64,000 nt of DNA from Alteromonas sp. M12 (GTDB lineage: Bacteria > Pseudomonadota > Gammaproteobacteria > Enterobacterales > Alteromonadaceae): positions 744,001 to 808,000 of the forward strand of contig NZ_CP144164.1 in assembly GCF_037478005.1 (NCBI RefSeq), written 5' to 3'. The notes beneath the pieces are model-generated. The model was given only the letters and a program-made list of their open reading frames with translations. It was not told where the DNA came from and did not search any database. Of this stretch, positions 40,500 to 51,573 are shown in pieces (the stretch's first letter is position 1; each line of letters opens with the position of its first letter). The translations under genes and the position numbers were made by a program.

Positions 40500-40952
40500 T
40501 TGACTATTTCTTTAAAAAACAATGATATGATTATCGCAAAATACATATGTAATTCCTAATGACTTTACAATAATAATTTATCGTCTCAGATAAGCCATAA
40601 TTTTACTTATCTAAACGGACCTTTACTTTGTATTTACAATCTTTGATCAAGATATTGTGACCTATCAATTTATATCAAGGCTGAATAGGTGTTATCTAAA
40701 ATATTATAGCCACAACAACAGATACAATTCGTTTTGCGTTACGCTTTGTTACAAATCGAAGCAGTTAGTCAATAACGCCCCATAATCTATACTGTTATCA
40801 TTCATTTAAATAGCGTGATTAATTTTGGTCATTTTGAGTGGAATAATTGTTTATTAACCTTGAAAAACGATAAAATGGCCTCAAATCGTCGCATCGGTTG
40901 AAACATTTTAGGTGTTTGTCGTGTCTACTCATCCAGGCCACTCGGAGTTTCG
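40500..40952. other. Divergent intergenic region between yrbG and mlaF
   Basis: About 450 AT-rich bases serving two large operons that run in opposite directions. A candidate promoter for mlaF is listed separately. No small gene, structured RNA or repeat was recognised. Confidence 0.5.
40847..40876 (+). promoter_or_regulatory. Candidate promoter of the mla operon
   Basis: TTGTTT (40847-40852) and TAAAAT (40871-40876) with an 18-base spacer lie about 75 bases before the mlaF start. Matches to the sigma-70 consensus are four and five of six. Confidence 0.45.
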
Positions 40953-41750
40953 GTGAAAAATTTAATAGAAATAGATAGTTTGACCTTTAAACGTGGTAAC
41001 CGTGTAATTTACGACAATATTTCGTTACACATACCAGAAGGGAAAACCACGGCAATAATGGGTCCTAGTGGGATCGGTAAAACAACGCTTTTAAAACTGA
41101 TTGGTGGGCAGTTGCGCCCCAACAGTGGTGATATTCAATTTCGTGGTGAATCCATTCCAGGAATGAGCCGTAAACGATTATTTCATGTTCGCCGTCAGAT
41201 GAGTATGTTGTTCCAAAGTGGTGCTTTATTTACAGATATCAGTGTTTTCGACAACATTGCATATCCTTTGCGTGAACACAGTAACTTGTCTGAGGATTTA
41301 ATTAAAACCATTGTTTTATTAAAACTTCAAGCGGTAGGGCTGCGCGGTGCAGTCAATTTAATGCCCAGTGAATTATCTGGCGGAATGGCGCGTCGAGCAG
41401 CGCTTGCTCGGGCTATTGCATTAGATCCTGAGTTGATTTTGTACGATGAACCCTTTGCCGGACAAGATCCGATATCTATGGGTGTACTGGTTAAACTGAT
41501 TAAAGAATTAAATAACGCGTTGAATTTGACCAGTGTGGTGGTAACCCACGATGTAAAAGAAGTGATGAGTATCGCCGATCATGTTTACATTCTGGCTGAA
41601 AAGAAAATTATTGGCTCAGGGACTCCTGAGGAAATTAAGCAAAGCGACTCAGCGTTAGTGCAACAATTTTTACGTGGTGAAGCAGATGGACCTGTGCCAT
41701 TCCACTACCCAGCGAAATCGCTGGAGCAAGAATTTTTAGGAGTGAGTTAG
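40953..41750 (+). CDS. mlaF: Phospholipid transport ABC ATPase MlaF
   Basis: Cytoplasmic ATPase of the MlaFEDB complex, which keeps phospholipids out of the outer leaflet of the outer membrane. Walker [10 protein letters not shown] near 37, signature [14 protein letters not shown] near 145 and Walker [14 protein letters not shown] near 165 are all present. GTG start with GGAG five bases before it. 265 residues. First gene of mlaFEDCB. Confidence 0.97.
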   Translation: MKNLIEIDSLTFKRGNRVIYDNISLHIPEGKTTAIMGPSGIGKTTLLKLIGGQLRPNSGDIQFRGESIPGMSRKRLFHVRRQMSMLFQSGALFTDISVFDNIAYPLREHSNLSEDLIKTIVLLKLQAVGLRGAVNLMPSELSGGMARRAALARAIALDPELILYDEPFAGQDPISMGVLVKLIKELNNALNLTSVVVTHDVKEVMSIADHVYILAEKKIIGSGTPEEIKQSDSALVQQFLRGEADGPVPFHYPAKSLEQEFLGVS

Positions 41751-42526
41751 TGGATTGGTTAGCAAAACTTGGACAATCAACACTTGATCGATTTGCAGCC
41801 ATTGGGCGAGCGACCGGTATGCTTATGGGAGCAGTGTTAGCTGCCCCTCAAATTAAAAATATCTCATTGACGATAAAACAAGTTTACGTGGTTGGTGTGC
41901 AGTCACTTTCCATTATTATCGTTTCTGGTTTGTTTATTGGCATGGTTATGGCGCTGCAAGGCTATACTATTTTAGTTGATTATGGTGCTGAAGGTAGCTT
42001 AGGTCCTATGGTTGCCTTGTCTATTTTACGAGAGCTAGGACCTGTTGTTACAGCATTGCTGTTTGCTGGCCGCGCTGGTTCGGCGTTAACCGCTGAAATC
42101 GGTTTGATGAAAGCCACAGAACAACTGAGTAGTTTAGAAATGATGGCCGTTGATCCGCTACGTCGAGTAGTCGCTCCTAGGCTCTGGGCTGGTTTAATAT
42201 CAATGCCGATGTTGACTATGATTTTTAGTGCGGTAGGTATTTTAGGTGGACACTTAGTTGGTGTTGAATGGCTTGGTGTTGACGTGGGAAGTTACTGGTC
42301 AATCATGCAGTCTACCGTTGAATGGAACGAAGACGTGATGAATGGTGTCATTAAAAGTGTTTTCTTTGCGTTTGTGATCACCTGGATCGCTATCTTCAAA
42401 GGATACGACTCAGTGCCTACTTCGGAAGGAATAAGTGCAGCGACAACACAAACCGTGGTGTATTCATCATTGGCTGTACTTGGATTAGATTTCGTTTTAA
42501 CCGCAATTATGTTTGGAATAGAGTGA
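41750..42526 (+). CDS. mlaE: Phospholipid transport permease MlaE
   Basis: Inner-membrane permease subunit of the Mla complex, with about five helices. The conserved [31 protein letters not shown] (from about residue 93, shown here in parts) includes the EQL..LE.M coupling segment, e.g. [15 protein letters not shown]. 258 residues. The GTG start shares its first base with the mlaF stop, so translation is coupled. Confidence 0.97.
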   Translation: MDWLAKLGQSTLDRFAAIGRATGMLMGAVLAAPQIKNISLTIKQVYVVGVQSLSIIIVSGLFIGMVMALQGYTILVDYGAEGSLGPMVALSILRELGPVVTALLFAGRAGSALTAEIGLMKATEQLSSLEMMAVDPLRRVVAPRLWAGLISMPMLTMIFSAVGILGGHLVGVEWLGVDVGSYWSIMQSTVEWNEDVMNGVIKSVFFAFVITWIAIFKGYDSVPTSEGISAATTQTVVYSSLAVLGLDFVLTAIMFGIE

Positions 42527-42536
42527 GGAATTGAGC

Positions 42537-43004
42537 ATGACATCAAGGAAAGTTGAAGTATTAGTTGGATTGTTTGTTGCAATGGCGATTGCAGCCTCAC
42601 TAATGTTAGCACTAAACGTAGCCAGTCGAGGTTCTGTGGGGCAGGGAGATACTTATACCCTGTATGCCAAGTTTGACAACATTGGTGGTTTAAAAGAGCG
42701 TTCTTCGGTAAAAGTGGGCGGCGTTGTGATTGGTCGAGTCGAGAAAATTAAATTGGATCCAAAAGACTTTACACCCGTAGTTACCTTGAGTATTTCTACT
42801 ACCTATAACCAATTTCCAGAAACCAGTTCAGCATCGATTTTAACTTCTGGTTTATTGGGCGAGCAGTATGTGGGATTTCAACCGGGTTTCACTATCGATG
42901 ATATCGAAAATCTAGCTGATGGTGACTATATTGCCGACACCAAATCAGCGCTCGTTTTAGAAGATCTAATAGGTCAATTTTTATTTAGTAAAGGCAGTGA
43001 CTAA
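42537..43004 (+). CDS. mlaD: Phospholipid transport substrate-binding MlaD
   Basis: MCE-domain protein anchored in the inner membrane that forms a hexameric lipid channel with MlaFEB. An N-terminal helix (VEVLVGLFVAMAIAASLMLAL) is followed by one MCE domain with FDNIGGLKERSSVKVGGVVIG and LLGEQYVGFQPG. 155 residues. The ATG at 42537 is preferred over a TTG two codons earlier because GAGGA is then well placed. Confidence 0.96.
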   Translation: MTSRKVEVLVGLFVAMAIAASLMLALNVASRGSVGQGDTYTLYAKFDNIGGLKERSSVKVGGVVIGRVEKIKLDPKDFTPVVTLSISTTYNQFPETSSASILTSGLLGEQYVGFQPGFTIDDIENLADGDYIADTKSALVLEDLIGQFLFSKGSD

Positions 43005-43029
43005 GCTGCCAATCTCGTTGGGAAAAATT

Positions 43030-43677
43030 ATGAGAAACAGGTTTTTAATAAAGATAGCGTCAATCGCATTGTTGACGATTGGTTTAAATGCTCACGGGCA
43101 AACCATTGATGAGACTAACCCATACAGCATGGTAAAAGATGTTGCGTCTCAGACTTTTGACCGCATCAAACGTGAAAAGCAAAAAATTTCTGAAGATCCG
43201 GAAGTATTGCGGGTGATCATGAAAGAAGAATTGTTACCCCATGTTGACTATAAGTTTTCTGCGTTCAAGGTATTAGGTAAATACGTTACTAAAGCTGAAA
43301 AGGCGCAACTACAAGAATTCGTTGCTGTTTTTAGAGAATACCTGGTCACCACTTATGCAGTGGCTATGGGCTATTACGACGACCAAACTGTAGAGTTCGA
43401 GCCTGAGTCTGATTTTGAAGATGAGCGCAGCGTGACAGTTCGAGCCATAGTAAAAGACGGAAAACGTCCAGACATTAAGATTGCGTTTAAAGTTAGAAAA
43501 GACAGAAAAACCAACGAATGGAAAGCTTACGATATGGTTGCTGAGGGAATCAGTATGTTGTCTTCGAAACAAAGTGAATTCGAAAGCATTTTACGTCAAC
43601 AAGGCATCGACAAAGTCATTGAGTTAATGCGTGAGAAAATAGAACAACCTATTTCGCTTGAAAAGAAAGAGGCTTAA
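43030..43677 (+). CDS. mlaC: Periplasmic phospholipid shuttle MlaC
   Basis: Carries phospholipids between the outer-membrane MlaA complex and inner-membrane MlaD. A signal peptide (FLIKIASIALLTIGLNAHG) precedes the MlaC/Ttg2 domain with ILRQQGIDKVIELMREK at the end. 215 residues from the ATG at 43030, which has GGGA before it and matches E. coli length; a GTG eleven codons upstream overlaps mlaD and is less likely. Confidence 0.95.
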   Translation: MRNRFLIKIASIALLTIGLNAHGQTIDETNPYSMVKDVASQTFDRIKREKQKISEDPEVLRVIMKEELLPHVDYKFSAFKVLGKYVTKAEKAQLQEFVAVFREYLVTTYAVAMGYYDDQTVEFEPESDFEDERSVTVRAIVKDGKRPDIKIAFKVRKDRKTNEWKAYDMVAEGISMLSSKQSEFESILRQQGIDKVIELMREKIEQPISLEKKEA

Positions 43678-44001
43678 GTGGCTGAGCAATCAAACGCGAT
43701 TGAAGTTACAACAAGTAATAGCGGCGCCTTTTATTTAAAAGGTGATTTAAATCGCGATACGGTAATGAAGTGTTGGCCGCAACAACAAAGTGACATTCAA
43801 ACCTGTAAGACAAACGCATCAATACTACAGGTCGATTTTGCCGGAGTGAATCAGGTTGATACAGCTGGATTGGCCTGGGTTATGCGGTTATCGAAAAACT
43901 GTAAATCGGAAAATGTGCCTCTAGAATTGCTTAACTTGCCTGAAGGATTAATAAAACTTGCCAATTTAAGCAACGTTAGCACTATTTTGTCGATACAATA
44001 G
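43678..44001 (+). CDS. mlaB: STAS-domain protein MlaB
   Basis: Cytoplasmic subunit that stabilises and regulates MlaFE. 107 residues forming one STAS domain; VDFAGVNQVDTAGLAWVMRLSK is the conserved core, with the Thr after Asp that is required in E. coli MlaB. GTG start directly after the mlaC stop, with GAGG upstream inside mlaC. Confidence 0.92.
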   Translation: MAEQSNAIEVTTSNSGAFYLKGDLNRDTVMKCWPQQQSDIQTCKTNASILQVDFAGVNQVDTAGLAWVMRLSKNCKSENVPLELLNLPEGLIKLANLSNVSTILSIQ

Positions 44002-44029
44002 CCGAAATTTATCAATCGAAAGAGTACAA

Positions 44030-45558
<1,529 letters not shown>

Positions 45559-45563
45559 CCACG

Positions 45564-46019
45564 TTAGGCGCTGAACATTTCAAACGCGAAAATCACCGGT
45601 ATGACCAATACCATTAACAGTATTAGTGCAGTAACAGTAATAACAAAAACTCGCCAATTGGATTGAAATCTAAACAAATCACTTTCGATTATTTGTTGTT
45701 TACTGCACTGGTGTTTTTCAGCTATCTGACGGGCAACAATACAATAGACAATAGGAATAACTGTATTTGGGAAGTTCTCAGGAATAATCGGCAATAAGCA
45801 GATAAAAACCAAGCACAAAGATAACCCCCATCGTAGGGTTTGTTGAGCTTTATCGAACTGATTCAAAGCAGAAAAATTCTGATATAAAAAGTATACTGCG
45901 GCCAGAGGACCACCGATAAAAGCGCCTAAGGTTATCTGATTCGGTGAAAAGATTGAGGTGCTGTCAGTGGATAACGATTGGCCCATGTCGCTTTTCGGTG
46001 CGCTATAGGGATTTTCCAT
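45564..46019 (-). CDS. Small integral membrane protein, unknown function
   Basis: 151 residues. A soluble N-terminus opening ENPYSAPKSD is followed by about four hydrophobic segments (near 30-46, 65-80, 85-100 and 122-148). NPYSAP openings are common on small multi-helix membrane proteins of unknown role. Convergent with murA and only five bases away from it, so the two genes must share termination signals. No function assigned. Confidence 0.7.
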   Translation of the reverse strand: MENPYSAPKSDMGQSLSTDSTSIFSPNQITLGAFIGGPLAAVYFLYQNFSALNQFDKAQQTLRWGLSLCLVFICLLPIIPENFPNTVIPIVYCIVARQIAEKHQCSKQQIIESDLFRFQSNWRVFVITVTALILLMVLVIPVIFAFEMFSA

Positions 46020-46060
46020 AATTTAAAACTTCCTTACTAACTTCAATAACTGAATTTCTG

Positions 46061-47125
46061 TTAAGTGCTAGCTTCGCCAACCGTCACTTTAATATTGATA
46101 ACTTTACCATTGCGAGATATCGACAAATCTAATTGTTCACCAGGGCGGCTTTTCGCAATCATGTCGAAAGTTTGATCCAATGTTTCTAACTCAACTTGAT
46201 TCATCGATAAAATGATATCGTATTGTTGTAAACCTGCCAATTCAGCAGGGCCTCCAGGGGCAACGTTGGTAACAACTATGCCGGCTAGATTAGGATCGAT
46301 ACCACCAGTAAAACCAAGTTGTCCATGAGTTGCCTTACCATTTTCGATGATTTCATCCATGACTCGACGAGCCAATGTGTAAGGTACCGCGAAAAAGATG
46401 CCGTTCACATCAATCACTCTGCGTTGACTATCCAAAGTTTTGAAGTTGGCGTTATTAATACCAATTAAAACGCCGTTGCTATCGACCAAAGCGCCGCCAG
46501 AGTTACCTTCATGCATTACCGCATCGGTTTGAATAAACTCTCTGAAATTTTGGGTAATGGTGTGGCCCGAACGACTAATGATGCCTTGGGTAATGGTCTG
46601 GCCAATATTCAATGGGTTACCTATGGCTAAAACCACATCACCGACGCGAATTTGCGGATCTTCAATTTGCGGAATAACTTGTAAATTATCGGCTGTAATT
46701 TTTAACACTGCTAGGTCGGTAAGTTCATCATATCCCGCAAGTTCAGCAGTAACACGGCGTCCGTCTGGAAGTCCTACAATAGTGCTTTCAGCATTTTGGA
46801 TAACATGCCAGCAGGTGAGGATGTAGCCGCTTTGGGTCATTATCACACCTGAGCCTAGACTAGTGCGATTTACTTGCCGACGTCGAACAATATCAATACT
46901 ACTGCTGTATATATTAACCACTGCGGGGGCCGAGCGACTTATTGCGTCGTAATAACTTTGTTTTTCAGGCTCTGCTTCGCTGCGATTAAATACATCAAAG
47001 CTCAAGCCACTGCCACGTCTTAGTTCTGGCACTAATGCTAATATAAGCGCTGAGATAATTAATCCCAAAGCGACGGATTTTGTTAAAAACTGGAGCCAGA
47101 CTGGTATTTTCACGTGGTAGATCAA
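46061..47125 (-). CDS. degS: Site-1 serine protease DegS
   Basis: Inner-membrane-anchored HtrA protease that, in the sigma-E response, senses unfolded porins and cuts RseA. One membrane helix (16-33) precedes the protease domain with the triad His107 (CWHV), Asp137 (ELTDLAVLK) and Ser209 (GNSGGAL), then a single PDZ domain (about 250-345). 354 residues and a single PDZ distinguish it from DegP/DegQ. Downstream of degQ in the same direction. Confidence 0.95.
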   Translation of the reverse strand: MIYHVKIPVWLQFLTKSVALGLIISALILALVPELRRGSGLSFDVFNRSEAEPEKQSYYDAISRSAPAVVNIYSSSIDIVRRRQVNRTSLGSGVIMTQSGYILTCWHVIQNAESTIVGLPDGRRVTAELAGYDELTDLAVLKITADNLQVIPQIEDPQIRVGDVVLAIGNPLNIGQTITQGIISRSGHTITQNFREFIQTDAVMHEGNSGGALVDSNGVLIGINNANFKTLDSQRRVIDVNGIFFAVPYTLARRVMDEIIENGKATHGQLGFTGGIDPNLAGIVVTNVAPGGPAELAGLQQYDIILSMNQVELETLDQTFDMIAKSRPGEQLDLSISRNGKVINIKVTVGEAST

Positions 47126-47191
47126 GTTAAACGACTGATTATTAAGAGTAACACTGAATAATCATTGATGGTAGGTATCTAAGGTGGATAA

Positions 47192-47228
47192 AAGCATAAC
47201 AGCCGCAGATTTGTTGGCTGTTATGCTT
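47192..47228 (-). terminator. Terminator of degQ
   Basis: A 13-base perfect stem, AAGCATAACAGCC / GGCTGTTATGCTT, just after the degQ stop; on the minus strand it runs into TTTTAT. degS beyond it probably has its own promoter. Confidence 0.8.
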
Positions 47229-47243
47229 AAAACGGTTAATAAA

Positions 47244-48608
47244 CTATCGAATTACTAAATACAACGAGGTCTTACCACGTTGAACATTTAATGCTATTAC
47301 ACCCTGTGCTTCGTCCATTTGTCTGCGTAAGTCAGCCACTGTAGTTACTCTGGCTCTATTAACACCGACTATCACGTCGCCATCTTGCAAACCAATACTG
47401 GCTGCAGGTGAGCGGTTTTGTATTTCGGAGATAACCACACCATCGTTACCGCGTACGGTTTTACCATTAGTTAAGGTTGCTCCTTCCAAAGCCGGGTGGA
47501 TTTCTCGGGCAGCAACCACTGCGCCAGTAGCATCACCAAGAGTGACGTCAATGTTACGAGATTTGCCTTTACGCATAATCGTTAATTCAACTTCAGAACC
47601 AGCACCCATAGTGCCTATTTTGGCGCGTAATTCCTGGAAGCTGCTAACCGCCAAACCGTTGATATGAGTGATAATATCGCCTGATTCTATGCCACCTTTT
47701 TCGGCTGCTGAATCTGGGCTAACTTCACTCACGAAGGCACCTTTATTGACGTCAAGGTTCATCGCATCTGCCAATCCAGCATCTACATCTTGACCAATCA
47801 CACCCAGTAAGCCACGACGAACCTCACCAAACTCAATAATTTGATCTACTAGGCTTTTCATCATGTTGCTGGGAATCGCAAAACCGATACCTACGTTGCC
47901 ACCATTTGGTCCGAAAATAGCGGTATTGATACCAATTAACTCACCACGAAGGTTAACTAATGCACCACCAGAATTACCTCGGTTAATGGCCGCATCAGTT
48001 TGAATGAAGTCCTCGTAACCACCAATATTTAAACCAGAACGCCCTAATGCACTGACGATACCTGAGGTCACTGTTTGATTTAGACCAAAAGGGTTACCAA
48101 TGGCTACAACAAAATCGCCAACTCGCAATTTATCAGAGTTTGCCAATGGAACGGCTTGTAAATCTTCAGCTTCAATTTGAAGCAAGGCGATATCACTTTG
48201 CTCATCAGCACCGAGTTTTTTGGCCTTTAACTCTCTACCATCTGTTAGTTTGACAGTAATTTCGTTGGCGTTGTCGACTACATGATTATTAGTCACTACG
48301 TAGCCTTTTTTGGCATCAATGATGACCCCAGAGCCTAATCCTTTAAAAGGTCGTTCTTGAACTTGTTCATCTGAACCACCAAAAAAATGACGAAACATTT
48401 CAGGCACACGTTGCCTTGAAACTTGCGTGCCTTCTACTGCGATACTGACGATAGCTGGAGTAGTTTCCTCTAGCATCGGAGCCAAGGTCGGCACTTCATT
48501 TTTGTCGGAAGAAAAAAATGGCAAAGCGGCGTTGGCCGACATAGCGATGGACGCTGCTCCAACAACAATAGCGGTGGTAAGTATGAAACGATTAACAACT
48601 TTTTTCAT
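47244..48608 (-). CDS. degQ: Periplasmic HtrA protease/chaperone DegQ (DegP-like)
   Basis: Degrades or refolds damaged envelope proteins. A signal peptide (MKKVVNRFILTTAIVVGAASIAMSANA) precedes the protease with His109, Asp139 and Ser213 (GNSGGAL), then two PDZ domains (about 255-345 and 360-450). 454 residues. Its place before degS and near zapG/zapE favours the name DegQ over DegP, though sequence alone does not separate them fully. Confidence 0.94.
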   Translation of the reverse strand: MKKVVNRFILTTAIVVGAASIAMSANAALPFFSSDKNEVPTLAPMLEETTPAIVSIAVEGTQVSRQRVPEMFRHFFGGSDEQVQERPFKGLGSGVIIDAKKGYVVTNNHVVDNANEITVKLTDGRELKAKKLGADEQSDIALLQIEAEDLQAVPLANSDKLRVGDFVVAIGNPFGLNQTVTSGIVSALGRSGLNIGGYEDFIQTDAAINRGNSGGALVNLRGELIGINTAIFGPNGGNVGIGFAIPSNMMKSLVDQIIEFGEVRRGLLGVIGQDVDAGLADAMNLDVNKGAFVSEVSPDSAAEKGGIESGDIITHINGLAVSSFQELRAKIGTMGAGSEVELTIMRKGKSRNIDVTLGDATGAVVAAREIHPALEGATLTNGKTVRGNDGVVISEIQNRSPAASIGLQDGDVIVGVNRARVTTVADLRRQMDEAQGVIALNVQRGKTSLYLVIR

Positions 48609-48924
48609 CGTAGATTTGTCTCCAAAGTATTCTACTAAAAATCAAATTAATGTAGTTAACCTAAACTCGGGATAAGAAGCGTCAATCAATCACACATTGT
48701 GCTTAACAATCTGCGCTATCGCTTAATAACTCAAAAAGTGGATATGCGCTCGATGATGAATTTGATGTATAAAGCGAAGTCAGTTTTCTTAGTTAATAGT
48801 GAACTATTACTGGAAGACACAACGACGCTAGACACAAAATACCATTATCGAGTTACCCTGCTTATCCCTAGTTCAGGTTCTTGAATCAAATGACCGTACA
48901 ATGGTGCGCAAAGTTCAGATTTAA
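48609..48924. other. Intergenic region between zapG and degQ
   Basis: About 315 bases upstream of degQ. It should contain the degQ promoter, but no convincing sigma-E (GGAACTT/TCTGA) or sigma-70 pair was found. A GGAG lies 11 bases before the degQ ATG. A short plus-strand reading frame at 48699-48884 is judged spurious. Confidence 0.4.
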
Positions 48925-49359
48925 TTACTTCTCGTCGACGACTTGCTTATTTTTTGCGTCAGTAAACAGTCCAGTCCTTTCACCTGAAAAGTCTTTGGGT
49001 TGAAATTCAGTATTTTCAGATTTGCGTTTATGCTTCGATTGTTGATGACCGATATATACCGATGCCTGTTCACCAAAGTAAGTTAACTTTTCACCATCAT
49101 CTGCCTGTGTTCTCTCAATCGCACTTTCAAATGCATCAAGTTGTTCTGATAAACTCTCACACTGATTTTGTAAAGCCGTTACGATATTGCGAGTTTGACC
49201 AATGTGATCAGTGGCGTTTTGCGCCATCACTTCCCTAACTGTATTTTCGTTTTGTTTCGAATTTTGATCCGCTAATTTTCGATCAGCAAAGAATTTTGAG
49301 ATAAAAAATCCTAAAATCATGCCTACAACCAATAGCAATAACCCTACTATCCAGTCCAT
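48925..49359 (-). CDS. zapG: Cell-division/envelope protein ZapG (YhcB, DUF1043)
   Basis: Single-pass inner-membrane protein with a long coiled coil, linked in E. coli to division and envelope growth. Helix at 4-24 (IVGLLLLVVGMILGFFISKFF), coiled coil about 27-95, then LTYFGEQASVYIGHQQ and a polar tail with KDFSGERTGLF, the usual YhcB ending. 144 residues. It is divergent from zapE, as in other gammaproteobacteria. Confidence 0.9.
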   Translation of the reverse strand: MDWIVGLLLLVVGMILGFFISKFFADRKLADQNSKQNENTVREVMAQNATDHIGQTRNIVTALQNQCESLSEQLDAFESAIERTQADDGEKLTYFGEQASVYIGHQQSKHKRKSENTEFQPKDFSGERTGLFTDAKNKQVVDEK

Positions 49360-49469
49360 AATGTCTCCAAATTGTATAAATGCTTTACTTAATCATACTC
49401 GCTTAGCAAACTATGCGGACAATTTTTTTTTGTTCAAGATGATTTAGTAACAATTTTTAATATTAGCGG

Positions 49470-50576
49470 ATGTATATGAAAACGCCTTGGGAAAAATACC
49501 AACAGGACCTTAAAGAGCCTGAATTTCATTTCGATGCCGCTCAAGAGAACGCGGTAAAAGAATTACAGCGACTATTTGATGAGCTAACACAGCCCCAAAA
49601 GAAACGCACTTGGAGAGTAAAGCTTGCCAGTAAATTTGGTAAAGGGATGCATAAGCCGAGTATCCAAGGGCTATATTTCTGGGGTGGTGTAGGGCGCGGC
49701 AAAACATACTTAGTGGACACGTTTTACGATTGTTTACCGTTCAAAAATAAAATGCGTATTCACTTTCATCGATTTATGCATCGTGTACACGAAGAACTAA
49801 AATCCCTTGGTGGAGAAAGCGACCCGTTAAAGATTGTTGCGAATATTTTTGCAAAAGAAACCAAAGTCATCTGTTTTGATGAATTTTTTGTGTCAGATAT
49901 CACTGATGCGATGATTTTAGGTACTTTGATGCAAGAACTCTTTGCTCGCGGAATTTGTTTAGTGGCCACTTCCAATATCATTCCTGATGAGCTTTATCGT
50001 AATGGCTTACAACGGGCTAGATTCTTACCTGCGATTGAATTGATAAACCAAAATTGTCGAATTGTGAATGTAGACTCCGGTGTGGATTATCGAATGCGCA
50101 CCTTGGAACAGGCCGAGATATTTCACTATCCATTAGATAAAGCAGCCAATCAAAACTTAGAAAAGTACTTCGCCCAATTAGCGCCTGAAATAGGGGGTAT
50201 TAAACGGGATATTGAAATTGAAGGACGCAAAATCCCTTCGATTAAAGACGCGGATGGAATAGTGATGTTTGAATTTCGCGCCCTATGTGACGGTCCCCGA
50301 AGCCAAAATGATTACATGGAATTAAGTCAATGTTACCACACAGTGCTGTTGGCTAATGTTGAACAAATGGGCAAGGAAATTGATGACGTTGCACGACGAT
50401 TCATTGCAATGGTTGATGAATTTTACGAACGAAATGTTAAGTTGATTATTTCTGCAGCTGTTCCAATGGAGCAATTATACAGTCAGGGACAATTAAATTT
50501 TGAGTTTAAACGCTGTTTAAGTCGGCTTAAAGAAATGCAGTCTCATGACTATTTAGCGACACAACATTTGCCCTAG
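49470..50576 (+). CDS. zapE: Cell-division ATPase ZapE (AFG1 family)
   Basis: Cytoplasmic ATPase that associates with the Z-ring in E. coli. Walker A GGVGRGKTYL near residue 71, the MRIHFHRFMHRVHEEL segment and Walker B VICFDEFFVSDITDA near 134 mark the AFG1/ZapE family; the C-terminal FEFRALCDGPRS is also typical. 368 residues. A second ATG two codons in (MKTPWEKY) is also a possible start. Confidence 0.95.
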   Translation: MYMKTPWEKYQQDLKEPEFHFDAAQENAVKELQRLFDELTQPQKKRTWRVKLASKFGKGMHKPSIQGLYFWGGVGRGKTYLVDTFYDCLPFKNKMRIHFHRFMHRVHEELKSLGGESDPLKIVANIFAKETKVICFDEFFVSDITDAMILGTLMQELFARGICLVATSNIIPDELYRNGLQRARFLPAIELINQNCRIVNVDSGVDYRMRTLEQAEIFHYPLDKAANQNLEKYFAQLAPEIGGIKRDIEIEGRKIPSIKDADGIVMFEFRALCDGPRSQNDYMELSQCYHTVLLANVEQMGKEIDDVARRFIAMVDEFYERNVKLIISAAVPMEQLYSQGQLNFEFKRCLSRLKEMQSHDYLATQHLP

Positions 50577-50642
50577 ACCCTCGATTTTAGGTAGAATTCG
50601 TTTAAATAGAAATTAAATCGATACAAGAAGAGCTGAATTACA

Positions 50643-51368
50643 ATGGGAAGAAAGTTCGAAGTTCGTAAAGTCGCTATGGCGAAAACAGCCGGAGCAAAAA
50701 CTAAAGTTTATTCTAAATACGGTAAAGAAATTTATGTGGTAGCTAAAAACGGTGGGACCGATCCACAGGCCAATTTATCGCTACGTAGATTAATTGATAA
50801 AGCTAAAAAAGACCAAGTTCCTAGTCATGTAATTGATAAAGCAATTGATAAAGCCGCCGGTGGTGCAGGTGAAGATTACGTGCCTGCAAGATATGAAGGT
50901 TTTGGGCCTGGTGGCTGCATGGTGATAGTTGATTGTCTAACCGATAATCATAATCGCACGATCACTGATGTACGTAATTGTTTTACTAAAACAGGTTCAA
51001 AATTGGGAGTTGAAGGAACAGTCGGCCACATGTTTGATCATCAAGCTGTGTTTGCGTTTCCAGGCGACGATGAAGATGCCGTTTTAGAAGTGTTAATGGA
51101 AGCAGATGTGGATGTAACAGAAGTTGAGTGTGAAGATGGCATTGTTACTGTTTACGCTCCCCATACTGAATTCAACAGTACTCGCACAGCATTGACCGAA
51201 GACAATCCTGAAATTCAATTCGAGGCTGAAGAAATTACCTTTATCCCACAAACAGAATCAACCGTCAGTGGGGAGGATGTTGCTGTGTTTGATAAATTTA
51301 TGGATATGCTAGAGGACTGCGACGATGTTCAACATGTTTATCACAATGCGGTTGTTGAACGTGAATGA
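50643..51368 (+). CDS. YebC/PmpR-family protein, YeeN type
   Basis: A 241-residue member of the YebC/PmpR family, reported as DNA-binding regulators or translation factors. The start [31 protein letters not shown] resembles YeeN (shorter, with TK.Y.K.G.EIY) more than classical YebC (AGHSKWANI). [18 protein letters not shown] near residue 85 and [14 protein letters not shown] near 118 are the conserved core. It follows zapE by 66 bases and has its own terminator. Confidence 0.88.
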   Translation: MGRKFEVRKVAMAKTAGAKTKVYSKYGKEIYVVAKNGGTDPQANLSLRRLIDKAKKDQVPSHVIDKAIDKAAGGAGEDYVPARYEGFGPGGCMVIVDCLTDNHNRTITDVRNCFTKTGSKLGVEGTVGHMFDHQAVFAFPGDDEDAVLEVLMEADVDVTEVECEDGIVTVYAPHTEFNSTRTALTEDNPEIQFEAEEITFIPQTESTVSGEDVAVFDKFMDMLEDCDDVQHVYHNAVVERE

Positions 51369-51375
51369 TGTTCAT

Positions 51376-51434
51376 AGTAAATAAAACGTTTACGGTGATT
51401 AAATAAGTCGTTTTACAGTAAATAAAACGTTTAC
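51376..51434. repeat. 18-base direct repeat after the YebC-family gene
   Basis: AGTAAATAAAACGTTTAC occurs twice (51376-51393 and 51417-51434), 41 bases apart, between the stop codon and the terminator. Each copy contains the short palindrome AAACGTTT. Purpose unknown; a regulator site or a small local duplication are possible. Confidence 0.7.
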
Positions 51435-51444
51435 AAGATTGATA

Positions 51445-51470
51445 AAGCCCACTTTGAAGTGGGCTTTTTG
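51445..51470 (+). terminator. Terminator of the YebC-family gene
   Basis: AAAGCCCACTT / AAGTGGGCTTT stem with a tiny loop and a T-run on the plus strand. Confidence 0.88.
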
Positions 51471-51523
51471 ATCTGTTAGCACAATCTATTATAGATTGGT
51501 AATCTCAAACAATTGTCACTAAA

Positions 51524-51547
51524 AAAGCCTCATATTTGAGGCTTTTA
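51524..51547 (-). terminator. Terminator of the PEP-CTERM gene
   Basis: AAAAGCCTCA / TGAGGCTTTT hairpin with a 4-base loop; on the minus strand it continues into TTTTTT. It lies 27 bases after the stop of the gene at 51574. Confidence 0.85.
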
Positions 51548-51573
51548 TCGACAGACAGAAGTTAAAGTCCGCT

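Noticed and set aside
48699..48884. A 61-codon plus-strand frame between degQ and zapG
   Set aside because: No ribosome site, no known similarity, and it lies in the promoter region of degQ.
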